Shown here: positions 23,219-30,289 of the stretch, one piece after another | How the letters are laid out: every line of letters begins with the position of its first letter | How positions within the stretch are numbered: position 1 is the stretch's first letter | Source: Suilimivivens sp964571145 | GTDB taxonomy: Bacteria; Bacillota; Clostridia; Lachnospirales; Lachnospiraceae | Reading direction: 5' to 3' | NCBI GenBank assembly: GCA_964571145.1 | Contig: CAZNAP010000021.1 | Location: 1-32,165, forward strand | DNA: 32,165 bases | Program-made: the position numbers and the translations under genes | Notes under the pieces: model-generated | Told to the model about the DNA's origin: nothing | The model's input: the letters and a program-made list of their open reading frames with translations, nothing else | Database searches by the model: none

Positions 23219-24286
23219 ATGTCTATTAAAAGTTTGATTATTAACCCCGGTTCCACCTCTACTAAGATTGGTGTTTTCGAGGACGAAACACTGTTATTTG
23301 AAGAAACTCTTCGTCACTCAACAGAAGAAATCGCAAGATATGCATCGATTGTTGACCAGAAAGATTTCAGAAAACAAATTATCTTGAATTTATTACAGGA
23401 AAAGAATTTTGATATGCATTCATTACAAATGATTGTTGGTCGTGGCGGCATGCTTAAACCCATTCCCGGCGGTACTTATGCAATCAGTGATGAACTGCTT
23501 GAGGATTTGAAGATTGGTAAACAGGGACAGCACGCTTCTAACCTGGGCGGAATTCTTGCTAGAGAAATCGGCGATTCCATCGGCGTTCCTTCCTATATTG
23601 TGGATCCCGTAGTTGTTGATGAATTGATACCCATCTCCCGCTATTCCGGCGTACCGGAGCTTCCTCGCACCAGTGTATTCCATGCTTTGAATCAAAAAGC
23701 AGTGGCAAAACGTTTTGCCAAAGAAAAAGGTGTCGCTTACGATTCTTTGAATCTGATTGTTGTTCATATGGGCGGCGGTGTTTCTGTCGGTGCTCATGAA
23801 AAAGGAAAAGTAATTGATGTATTTAATGCTTTGGACGGCGACGGTGCTTTTTCACCCGAACGTGCAGGAGCAGTTCCGTCTGGTGCTTTAATCAAGATGT
23901 GCTTTTCCGGAAAATATACACAGCAGGAAGTTTATAAGAAAATCGTTGGCAATGGCGGTTTCAATGCTTATGTTGGCACCAACGATATGCGTGAAGTGGA
24001 AAAGATGATTGAAAACGGTGATACAAGAGCAGCTGAAATTCGCGCCGCTTTCATTATGCAGGTTTCCAAGAATATCGGTTCTATGGCTTGTGTTTTAAAT
24101 GGAAAAGTTGACCAGATTATCATTACCGGCGGTATTGCATATAACAAAAATGTTGTTGCCGGTATCACTGAAAGAGTTGGCTTTATCGCACCGATTACCG
24201 CATATCCCGGTGAAGATGAATTACTCGCACTGGTACAAGGTGGATTACGTGTACTGAATGGCGAGGAAAAAGCTTTAGCATACTAA
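23219..24286 (+). CDS. buk: Butyrate kinase
   Basis: Makes ATP and butyrate from butyryl phosphate and ADP, the energy-yielding end of the Ptb-Buk pathway. The 355-residue ASKHA-fold protein begins with LIINPGSTSTKIGVFEDE (phosphate-binding loop) and has VHMGGGVSVGAHEKGKVIDV, DGDGAFSPERAGAVPSG, a GGFNAYVGTNDMREVE segment and the adenosine loop IIITGGIAYNK. This matches Buk rather than acetate kinase, which is longer (about 400). GGAGG lies seven bases before the ATG. Its stop overlaps the stop of the convergent trkH gene by three bases, and no terminator hairpin is visible. Confidence 0.93.
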   Translation: MSIKSLIINPGSTSTKIGVFEDETLLFEETLRHSTEEIARYASIVDQKDFRKQIILNLLQEKNFDMHSLQMIVGRGGMLKPIPGGTYAISDELLEDLKIGKQGQHASNLGGILAREIGDSIGVPSYIVDPVVVDELIPISRYSGVPELPRTSVFHALNQKAVAKRFAKEKGVAYDSLNLIVVHMGGGVSVGAHEKGKVIDVFNALDGDGAFSPERAGAVPSGALIKMCFSGKYTQQEVYKKIVGNGGFNAYVGTNDMREVEKMIENGDTRAAEIRAAFIMQVSKNIGSMACVLNGKVDQIIITGGIAYNKNVVAGITERVGFIAPITAYPGEDELLALVQGGLRVLNGEEKALAY

Positions 24287-25725
24287 TGTCGATCGTGTGC
24301 CGACCTTGCAAATAGTAGGAACATTGGAAATATTTCCAGTCTTCCGGTTAACATAATAAACGATAAGAATACTTGCGTCCAATCAGAATAGACACTGAAA
24401 TTGGCCATGGGGCCAACCAAATGAAGTCCCGGTCCAATATTATTAAAGCAGGATAAAACTGCCGTAATATTTGTGGTTAAATTATATCCATCCAACGAAA
24501 CAATCAATGTAAAAACACAAACTAATATCAAATACGCTGCTGCATAAATTCTGGTTGAACTCAGGGTCTTCTTATCAACAGGTTTTCCGTTTAAACGAAC
24601 GGTTACCACTGCTTTAGGGTTAATAATCTGCCTAATTTCGGAGATAAAGGACTTAACCAGAATAATAACTCTGGACACCTTCATACCACCGCCGGTAGAA
24701 CCTGCGCAAGCACCAATAATCATCAGTAACACAATGGTATGTTTAGAAAACTCCGGCCAAAACTCATAATCTACTGTAGCAAAACCTGTGGTTGTGATAA
24801 TACTGGACACTTGGAAAAAAGCATCTCTGAAAGCCCTGCCAATATTGCCTGCGAAACTGATTGTATTTACCGCGATTGCTACTGTAGATAGTAATACAAT
24901 CGACAAATATACTTGCGTTTCTTCTGCAGTAAATGCTTCCTTAAATTTCTTCATCAACAATAAGTGATAGATATTGAAATTAATACCAAACAAAAGCATT
25001 CCAATTCCTAAAATAATTTCTATTGCCAGACTTTTATATCCTGCAATTCCTACGCTGGAAATAGTAAATCCACCTGTACCGGCGGTTCCAAAAGCAACGC
25101 AAAAGCTGTCAAAGACCGGCATTCCTGCAATCATTAACGCAATAATCAAAATAGCTGTCATCACTGTGTAAATGCCATACAAAATCATTGAAGTGGTTCG
25201 CATTCTGGGCACCAGTTTTCCTGCTGTAGGTCCCGGTACTTCTGCCCTTACCAGATGCATGGAATTGTCGTTTTCCATGGGCATAACCATCAATACAAAA
25301 ACTAACACACCCATACCGCCAATCCAATGGGTAAAACTTCTCCAAAATAACACGCCATGCCCCAGTTCCTCAGGTTTGGCCAAAACAGATGCTCCTGTCG
25401 TTGTAAATCCGGATACTATTTCAAACAAAGCATTCCAGTAGGAATCAAAACCTCCTCCCAAATAAAGCGGAAGTGCTCCAATCAACGAAATAATAATCCA
25501 AGCAGCTGCTACAATAAAATAGCCATCTCTGCTACTCATCCTGCTTTCCGACTGCTTAATAAAATTAAAAAGTAATCCTACTACAACAGCAGGAATAATC
25601 GTGCACAAAAAGGCTCCTGCATCTCCATCCTGATAGAATAGAGATACCAGCAGTGCGGGAATCATCAACACTGCCTCTGTTAATATGATTTTTCCAATAA
25701 TACTAATAATTTTCCTTCTATTCAT
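24283..25725 (-). CDS. trkH: Potassium uptake channel subunit TrkH
   Basis: Membrane pore of the Trk potassium uptake system. The 480 residues have about ten to twelve hydrophobic segments and four recognisable P-loop filter regions: TTGASVL, GTAGTGGFTIS, TTTGFATVD and FNNIGPGL, each with the conserved glycine. SGFTTTGASV and FNIYHLLL are typical TrkH landmarks. GAGAGG lies about eleven bases before the ATG. It follows trkA by 22 bp in the same transcript; TrkA is its cytoplasmic gate. Confidence 0.95.
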   Translation of the reverse strand: MNRRKIISIIGKIILTEAVLMIPALLVSLFYQDGDAGAFLCTIIPAVVVGLLFNFIKQSESRMSSRDGYFIVAAAWIIISLIGALPLYLGGGFDSYWNALFEIVSGFTTTGASVLAKPEELGHGVLFWRSFTHWIGGMGVLVFVLMVMPMENDNSMHLVRAEVPGPTAGKLVPRMRTTSMILYGIYTVMTAILIIALMIAGMPVFDSFCVAFGTAGTGGFTISSVGIAGYKSLAIEIILGIGMLLFGINFNIYHLLLMKKFKEAFTAEETQVYLSIVLLSTVAIAVNTISFAGNIGRAFRDAFFQVSSIITTTGFATVDYEFWPEFSKHTIVLLMIIGACAGSTGGGMKVSRVIILVKSFISEIRQIINPKAVVTVRLNGKPVDKKTLSSTRIYAAAYLILVCVFTLIVSLDGYNLTTNITAVLSCFNNIGPGLHLVGPMANFSVYSDWTQVFLSFIMLTGRLEIFPMFLLFARSAHDRH

Positions 25726-25747
25726 ATCCGTTAGCGCCTCTCAAAAT

Positions 25748-27130
25748 TTACTCTGCAAAAATATCTTCAAGACGTGCAATCTGTCTATTAATTGTTGCAA
25801 TCAGCGCCGTATCTCCCGGCATCAGCATGTCATCGCCTCGGGGAATAATGGTCTTGGTATCCCGAATAATACAACCCAAAAGAATATCTCTTTTCAACTT
25901 TAACTCTTTCAAAGGAATATTTAAATTTTTATCATTCACATCGATTTTAAATTCAATAAACTCAATTTTGCCATCCATTAATCGATACAAAGATTCTACC
26001 GCATCATTATCTTCCGCATTCAAAAGCGAACGACTATAACCGAGAATTCTGTCTGCCGCTACATCCTCTCTGGATACTGTGCAAATTTTCGTTCCTGCAA
26101 GCAACACCTTCAATCTTGACTTGGCATTGATTCTAGAAACAATCTTACTGATTTTCCGCGATTCTGCATACATAGAAGCAATTAAATTATACTCGTCGTT
26201 ATTTGTTAAGGTAATAAATGCATCTGTATTTGCAATATCCGCATCTGACATAGCGTCAAAATACGTAAGTGCATCATCACACATAACTGCTACTCCGGGG
26301 ACACTTTCCGACATTTTCTGTGCATATTCCGGATTTTTCTCAATGACTGTAACATGGGCGCCCTGCCTAAGCAACACTTCTGCCAAATAGTAAGAAATTC
26401 TTCCACCCCCGGCAATCAGTACCGTCTGCAGTGGTTTCACCGGCACGCCTAGTTTTTTAAAGGATTTTCGGAATTCTTCTGCTGCACCTGTCAAATAAAG
26501 TATATCATCTGCCTCGATGACTGTATTTCCTTTTGGTACAAAAGCTTCTCCATTTCTGACAACTGCACAAATCAGCAAATTAATTCCCATGCTCTGTGTG
26601 ATTTCTATTAAGTGCTTGCCATTCAGTGGTGAATTGCTACCAACTGTCATTTCTACAAGTTCAGCCCTGCCACCTGCGAAAACTTCCACACGTGTTGCTA
26701 ACGGGAAACGCAACAACCTATATATTTCCATTGCTGTTGCCATTTCCGGATTAATGATCATAGTAAGACCCATTTTATCTTTGTAAAAGCGATTTTGCCG
26801 TGCGTAATCTATATCTCTGATACGGGCAATAGTATGCTTTGCACCCAACATATGTGCCGTCATACAACTCAAAATATTTAATTCATCTGAATCTGTCACC
26901 GAAATAAAAATATCTGCAGCTTGTGCGCCAACTTCTTTTAAAGTGCCGTAGGAAGCACCATTTCCTTGAAAGCAAATGACATCCACTGTATTGCCCATAT
27001 TGTTGACAACACTTTCTTCTCTGTCTATCATGGTAATCTCATATCCGTCATGTGACAGTTGCACCACAAGATTTCGCCCTATTTCTCCGCCACCTACAAT
27101 GAATATTTTCATATTCTTACTGTTGTTCAC
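25748..27130 (-). CDS. trkA: Trk potassium system NAD-binding regulatory subunit TrkA
   Basis: Cytoplasmic ring subunit that binds nucleotides and gates TrkH. The 460 residues hold two tandem RCK units, each an N domain (Rossmann) and a C domain. The first starts IFIVGGGEIGRNLVVQLSHDG and the second VLIAGGGRISYYLAEVLLRQG; each C domain has a FVPKGNTVI- or IIPRGDDMLMPGD-type segment. The first Rossmann acidic residue is in MIDREE. The start is GTG at 27130 with GAGG nine bases upstream; the ATG six codons later lacks a good site. It is the first gene of the trkA-trkH pair. Confidence 0.94.
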   Translation of the reverse strand: MNNSKNMKIFIVGGGEIGRNLVVQLSHDGYEITMIDREESVVNNMGNTVDVICFQGNGASYGTLKEVGAQAADIFISVTDSDELNILSCMTAHMLGAKHTIARIRDIDYARQNRFYKDKMGLTMIINPEMATAMEIYRLLRFPLATRVEVFAGGRAELVEMTVGSNSPLNGKHLIEITQSMGINLLICAVVRNGEAFVPKGNTVIEADDILYLTGAAEEFRKSFKKLGVPVKPLQTVLIAGGGRISYYLAEVLLRQGAHVTVIEKNPEYAQKMSESVPGVAVMCDDALTYFDAMSDADIANTDAFITLTNNDEYNLIASMYAESRKISKIVSRINAKSRLKVLLAGTKICTVSREDVAADRILGYSRSLLNAEDNDAVESLYRLMDGKIEFIEFKIDVNDKNLNIPLKELKLKRDILLGCIIRDTKTIIPRGDDMLMPGDTALIATINRQIARLEDIFAE

Positions 27131-27197
27131 GTTTCGTTACCTCGCTCATAAAATATTGTTATTATGATAATTTTCTTATTCATTATTCAATGCATAC

Positions 27198-27203
27198 ATT
27201 ATA
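27198..27203 (-). promoter_or_regulatory. trkA: Possible -10 element upstream of trkA
   Basis: On the minus strand GCTATAATG contains a perfect TATAAT about 70 bases before trkA. No good -35 is seen at 16-18 bp. Confidence 0.35.
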
Positions 27204-27233
27204 GCCTAAGTTGCCATTAGTTGCTACCCTATT

Positions 27234-27440
27234 TTAAAAGAAAAAGAGGTCTTCGAATTTCTTGTCTAACGCAATACATAAAATGAGTGCCAGCTTGGCT
27301 GTTGGGTTGAATTGCCCTGTTTCTATGGAGCTGATTGTGTTTCTGGATACACCAACCATTTCAGCCAGCTGAGCCTGCGAAAGATTCTGCTGTGCTCTGA
27401 TTTCTTTAATATGATTCTTTAAAACCAATTGATTATCCAT
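27234..27440 (-). CDS. Small XRE-family HTH transcriptional regulator
   Basis: Probable DNA-binding repressor. The 68-residue protein is a single Cro/CI-type helix-turn-helix domain: LKNHIKEIRAQQNLSQAQLA, EMVGVSRNTISSIETGQFNP, then LILCIALDKKFEDLFFF, typical of the YozG-like minimal regulators. The frame stays open 22 codons upstream, but that part is translated from the dispersed repeat. The ATG at 27440 follows GGGAG at suitable spacing and matches the family N-terminus. It lies downstream of the three-helix membrane gene, a common pairing in Firmicutes. It is the obvious candidate to bind the twin palindromes at the operon promoter (28056-28106), which is inference. Confidence 0.9.
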   Translation of the reverse strand: MDNQLVLKNHIKEIRAQQNLSQAQLAEMVGVSRNTISSIETGQFNPTAKLALILCIALDKKFEDLFFF

Positions 27441-27472
27441 AGTTTGCTCACTCCCACTGTTTCTACTATTCA

Positions 27473-27552
27473 TCACTCGGTGCTTTATCACCTGATGCTT
27501 AGTCACTCGGTGCTTACCTAGTGCTTAATCACCTAGTGCTTAGTCGCTTAGT
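27473..27552 (+). repeat. Tandem array of the dispersed TCACTCGGTGCTTAG repeat
   Basis: About five units in tandem: TCACTCGGTGCTTTA, TCACCTGATGCTTAG, TCACTCGGTGCTTA, CCTAGTGCTTAA, TCACCTAGTGCTTAG and a partial TCGCTTAG. This is the largest copy in the window and fills the gap between the XRE gene and the membrane-protein gene. Some units contain small palindromes (CACCTAGTG). Confidence 0.85.
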
Positions 27553-27879
27553 CTACGAAATAGCGATCAAGTCTAAAATGTGTCCCCAGGATGCCAAAAT
27601 AGTCATCAGTGTATAAATGCTTGCTACGAATATTTCGTGTTTTCTTTTTAACTTAATTGCCTTATAAATAAAACTGGTTGCTGCTATGGAGAAGATGACT
27701 GCATACAAGCCATAATTTCTGCCACCACCTGCCAAAATTTGAACAATAAAGAAAAGTGTTGCAATAATAGCACCCGTTATTGCACCATAGCTGCTCCCTT
27801 TCAGTAATACCTCCTGTTCATACAAATCCTGCTCTTTATTCTCTTTCCTACTTTGCTCTAAAATTTGTTCTCTGTCCAT
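27553..27879 (-). CDS. Small three-helix membrane protein (DUF6442-like)
   Basis: Function unknown. The 108-residue protein has a charged cytoplasmic N-terminus (MDREQILEQSRKENKEQDLY), then hydrophobic helices at about residues 31-50, 56-73 and 84-104, with basic KLKRKH between the second and third. This matches the DUF6442 type as I recall it, usually paired with a small XRE regulator, as here. Two starts compete. The ATG at 27879 has GAGG eight bases upstream and is preferred. An in-frame ATG at 27903 overlaps the stop of the 44-codon repeat ORF as ATGA but has no good binding site. Confidence 0.82.
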   Translation of the reverse strand: MDREQILEQSRKENKEQDLYEQEVLLKGSSYGAITGAIIATLFFIVQILAGGGRNYGLYAVIFSIAATSFIYKAIKLKRKHEIFVASIYTLMTILASWGHILDLIAIS

Positions 27880-27899
27880 AATATAGTCCTCACTTTCAT

Positions 27900-28034
27900 T
27901 CATTTGATACGCAACTTGCTTAATAAGCCTCTTAGGCTATTCTTAATCCTCATCCTATGGCTCATCCTAGGCATCTTCCTAAGACCCATCTTCCTAAGGC
28001 TCATCCTAAGGCTCATCCTAAGCCCCATCTTCAT
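27900..28034 (-). CDS. Putative 44-residue Arg/Met-rich repeat peptide in the operon leader
   Basis: Not a known gene. From the ATG at 28034 the frame is open for 44 codons. It starts MKMGLRMSLRMSLRKMGLRK and continues with PRMS and HRMR units, then a non-repetitive tail (IKNSLRGLLSKLRIK). It has about 15 Arg/Lys, eight Met and no acidic residue. The DNA repeats are 12-15 bp units (CTTAGGATGAGC), always a multiple of three. It is the first ORF after the promoter at 28079-28107, starting about 38 bases after the predicted transcript start. Its TGA overlaps the in-frame ATG at 27903 as ATGA. Against it: only a weak GAAG lies upstream, and the same repeats also leave a plus-strand frame open. 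Confidence 0.35.
   Translation of the reverse strand: MKMGLRMSLRMSLRKMGLRKMPRMSHRMRIKNSLRGLLSKLRIK
27947..28031 (-). repeat. 12-bp tandem direct repeats (CCTTAGGATGAG)
   Basis: About six units of CCTTAGGATGAG and its variant TCTTAGGAAGATGGG lie in the leader of the membrane-protein/XRE operon. Unit lengths are 12 or 15, so the reading frame is preserved. Confidence 0.85.
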
Positions 28035-28055
28035 ATGTTAATCGTTCTTCAAGTT

Positions 28056-28073
28056 TGCCAAGTATACTTGTCA
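28056..28073. promoter_or_regulatory. Operator O2, downstream of the -10
   Basis: TGCCAAGTATACTTGTCA contains the perfect 12-bp palindrome CAAGTATACTTG. It covers the predicted transcription start region and is nearly identical to O1, 33 bp away. Confidence 0.7.
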
Positions 28074-28078
28074 TCGCT

Positions 28079-28107
28079 AGAATACCACTGCCAAGTAAAC
28101 TTGTCAA
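28079..28107 (-). promoter_or_regulatory. Promoter of the membrane-protein/XRE operon
   Basis: On the minus strand TTGACA (28107-28102) and TATTCT (28084-28079) are exactly 17 bp apart. O1 overlaps the -35 and O2 the start region. Upstream are phased T-tracts. Confidence 0.8.
28089..28106. promoter_or_regulatory. Operator O1, over the -35
   Basis: TGCCAAGTAAACTTGTCA differs from O2 at a single central base, with palindromic CAAGTA/AACTTG halves. It overlaps the -35 hexamer. Confidence 0.7.
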
Positions 28108-28111
28108 GTAG

Positions 28112-28159
28112 TTTTAGATTGGTTTTAGGCTGGTTTGAGGTTGGTTTTAGGCTGGTTTT
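28112..28159. repeat. Phased T-tracts, 11-bp period, upstream of a promoter
   Basis: T-runs of three to four start at 28112, 28123, 28134, 28145 and 28156, in an 11-bp unit TTTTAGGCTGG. They lie directly upstream of the promoter at 28079-28107, where in-phase A/T tracts would bend DNA or act as an UP element. Confidence 0.75.
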
Positions 28160-28166
28160 GGGTCTA

Positions 28167-28454
28167 TATACGGATGCAATCCACCTTTATCTAAATTTCA
28201 TCCGTATATCTGTAGGAAGTATTTGCGCAATAAATTGGATAAGAACATAATACGTATTTAATCACACTTAGGCATAATCTATCCGTAAATCTGCTGGAGC
28301 CAATCATTACAGAACAGTGTCAATATATCTGCTTACGTATGAATACCTGCTTTTGCCTATTGTATCCGTATTTGAGAGAAAATAGGTATTTGAAACAAGC
28401 TAGCTTTAGGTTGTTTTACGGATATGAAACTGCTTCCATCTAATTTCATCCGTA
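28167..28454. repeat. ATCCGTA repeat cluster with two long inverted repeats
   Basis: The gap 28160-28539 has no gene. TATACGGATG (28167-28176) pairs perfectly with CATCCGTATA (28199-28208). A second copy at 28417-28454 pairs TACGGAT..GAAA with TTTCATCCGTA, and the two share loop sequence (CATCTAATTTCATCCGTAT versus TATCTAAATTTCATCCGTAT). Two solo half-sites lie at about 28280 and 28363. No T-run follows either hairpin. Confidence 0.7.
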
Positions 28455-28539
28455 TTTTCATCCAAAAAAGAAATATAAGTTAACTTGACTCATTCACATA
28501 ATAACTCAACGTGACACAAACTAATTATCATGGTACAAA

Positions 28540-29751
28540 CTATTTAATCAACCGAACAAATTTCTTCTTGCCAATTTGGACAGTATCTCCGCAGCAAAGG
28601 ACTCTATCAAGTTCTTCGACTTCCAGCTTTTCGCCTTCTATACGGATTCCTCCTTGTTTCAGCAATCTCATAAATTCATTTCTGCTTGTTACTAATCCTT
28701 CACTAACTAACAGTGGAATAATATCTTTTAACAAATCCGCATTATCATCAATGACCAGCTCCGGTACCTGATCCGGAACCGCCTTGTTTGTGAACGCTTG
28801 CTCAAAAAACGCTTCAGCTTGCTTTGTTGCTTCTTCTCCTTGGTATAATGTAGTAATAATTCTTGCTAAAATCAGTTTGCAATCTCTCGGATTTTTACCT
28901 TCATTCAATTCTTGTTGTATTTGACAAATGATATCCGGATGTTCGTCTGTTACCAGCTCAAAGTACGAAATAATCAGTTCATCCGGCACCTCCATGACTT
29001 TTTTAAACATCACATTCGCCGGCTCATTTACACCAATGTAGTTTCCTAAACTCTTGCTCATTTTCTCTACACCGTCAAGTCCCGCTAAAATAGGCATAAA
29101 CAATGCTATCTGTGGTTCCTGTCCTAATGCTTTTTGCAAGTTTCGTCCCATGAGTACATTAAAAGTCTGATCCGTTCCACCCAGTTCGATATCTGCATGA
29201 ATATGCACAGAGTCATATGCTTGCATCAGCGGATAAAAGAATTCATGCAGTCCAATTGGCTGCTGGTTATTGTAACGATTCTGAAAATCATCTCGTTCCA
29301 GCATTCTAGCCACTGTCACAGTCTGTGCCAAACGAATAACATCTTCAAAGTTCAATTTTGAAAGCCATTGACTGTTGAATTTTACTTCGGTTTTATTCCG
29401 ATCCAGCACCTTGAAAATCTGTTCACAGTAGGTCTTGGCATTTTCTACCACCTGTTCTTCAGATAAAGCCGCTCTAGTCTTGCTTTTTCCGGTAGGGTCG
29501 CCAATTTTTCCTGTGAAATCTCCTATTACAATAACAGCCGTGTGACCCAAATCTTGCATTTGTCTGACTTTTCTAAGTACCACTGTATGACCTAAATGAA
29601 TATCCGGTGCCGACGGATCCAGACCCAATTTAATAACAAGTGGTTTTCCTGTTTCACTTGATTTTACAAGCTTTTGTAAAAGCTCTTTCTCATCAATGAT
29701 AGACAAAGCTCCCTTCATAATGATTCTTAATTGTTCTTCTGGTGTCATCAT
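28540..29751 (-). CDS. tyrS: Tyrosine-tRNA ligase
   Basis: Class I aminoacyl-tRNA synthetase charging tRNA-Tyr. The 403-residue protein has HLGH (residues 52-55, the HIGH motif), GDFTGKIGDPTGKS, the tyrosine-binding GGTDQTFN, KMSKS (230-234) and a C-terminal S4 RNA-binding domain (about 340-400). The HLGH and KMSKS forms and the length point to the TyrZ-like bacterial group. The frame is open 18 codons upstream, but those codons fall in the leader repeat. AAAGGAGG eight bases before the ATG at 29751 decides the start. Control is by the Tyr T-box upstream. Confidence 0.96.
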   Translation of the reverse strand: MMTPEEQLRIIMKGALSIIDEKELLQKLVKSSETGKPLVIKLGLDPSAPDIHLGHTVVLRKVRQMQDLGHTAVIVIGDFTGKIGDPTGKSKTRAALSEEQVVENAKTYCEQIFKVLDRNKTEVKFNSQWLSKLNFEDVIRLAQTVTVARMLERDDFQNRYNNQQPIGLHEFFYPLMQAYDSVHIHADIELGGTDQTFNVLMGRNLQKALGQEPQIALFMPILAGLDGVEKMSKSLGNYIGVNEPANVMFKKVMEVPDELIISYFELVTDEHPDIICQIQQELNEGKNPRDCKLILARIITTLYQGEEATKQAEAFFEQAFTNKAVPDQVPELVIDDNADLLKDIIPLLVSEGLVTSRNEFMRLLKQGGIRIEGEKLEVEELDRVLCCGDTVQIGKKKFVRLIK

Positions 29752-29796
29752 TTTCCTCTCCTCCTTTAAATTCCATGAATGATTTCCTGCATTCTC

Positions 29797-29910
29797 GCAC
29801 GGCATCTTCTTTGCTCATTGCTCTCACCCATGCAAAATACATGCATGGGTGTCGCGGCATTCGTCAAATGGCTGCCTGTGCAAGCACGGCATCCATTTGA
29901 CTCATTGCTC
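29797..29910. repeat. Hairpin-rich direct-repeat element in the tyrS leader
   Basis: Two 27-bp copies starting GCACGGCATC and ending CTCATTGCTC lie at 29797-29823 and 29884-29910, with a 7-base variable middle. They bracket two strong hairpins. One is CACCCATGCA/TGCATGGGTG (29825-29851, 7-base loop). The other is a long stem GTCAAATGG...CCATTTGAC (29863-29901) whose inner GCC/GGC and GTGC/GCAC pairs close on a two-base loop. The element lies between the T-box terminator and the tyrS binding site. Confidence 0.75.
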
Positions 29911-29914
29911 GCGC

Positions 29915-29951
29915 AAAAAGCCCGTCCTCTTGATTACTCAAAAGGACGGGC
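29915..29951 (-). terminator. tyrS: T-box terminator of the tyrS leader
   Basis: On the minus strand GCCCGTCCT and AGGACGGGC form a perfect 9-bp stem, extended by weaker pairs, followed by TTTTT. Confidence 0.92.
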
Positions 29952-30215
29952 ATATTCCCGTGTTACCACCTTTTTTTATAAACAGCTCACACTGTTTACC
30001 TCAGTAGGTACGGTACAAATTCATTACTTGCACGATACCCTGACACGCAATACGGGGTGTCCTCCCGTCGCAGCCTACTTGATTACCTTTCGGTGCGCAG
30101 CTCCAAGATGTATTCACAACCACTATCCATGCGCCTCTCATCAACCGGCAACTTTCTGTTTGTATTCATGGGTGTTACTCTTTCTTATCATCGCTTTTGT
30201 TTCGGTATTTAATTT
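29952..30215 (-). ncRNA. Tyrosine-specific T-box leader
   Basis: On the minus strand Stem I starts near AAGAAAGAGTAACA, the specifier loop reads GAA-UAC (UAC at 30110-30112), and the conserved T-box AAGGTGGTAACACGGG is at 29957-29972, followed by the terminator. UAC is a tyrosine codon and the gene is tyrS, so assignment and gene agree. Confidence 0.94.
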
Positions 30216-30245
30216 CATTTAACTAACTATCTTATTTAATATCGG

Positions 30246-30274
30246 ATTTTAGCAGATACATGTAATCCTGTCAA
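30246..30274 (-). promoter_or_regulatory. tyrS: Promoter of the tyrS T-box transcript
   Basis: On the minus strand TTGACA (30274-30269) and TAAAAT (30251-30246) are exactly 17 bp apart, just after the aspS stop codon. No terminator separates aspS from it. Confidence 0.85.
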
Positions 30275-30289
30275 GCACTCTTTTTTCAA

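Noticed and set aside
27441..27506. N-terminal extension of the XRE protein
   Set aside because: The extra codons come from the dispersed repeat; the ATG at 27440 has a binding site and matches the family.
27957..28250. Plus-strand 97-codon frame with His/Pro/Lys repeats over the same 12-bp repeats
   Set aside because: No ribosome binding site and no promoter. It runs through the operators and the T-tracts; the multiple-of-three repeat keeps any frame open.
29779..30222. Plus-strand 147-codon frame
   Set aside because: It is antisense to the tyrS T-box, its terminator and the leader hairpins, which explain the sequence better.
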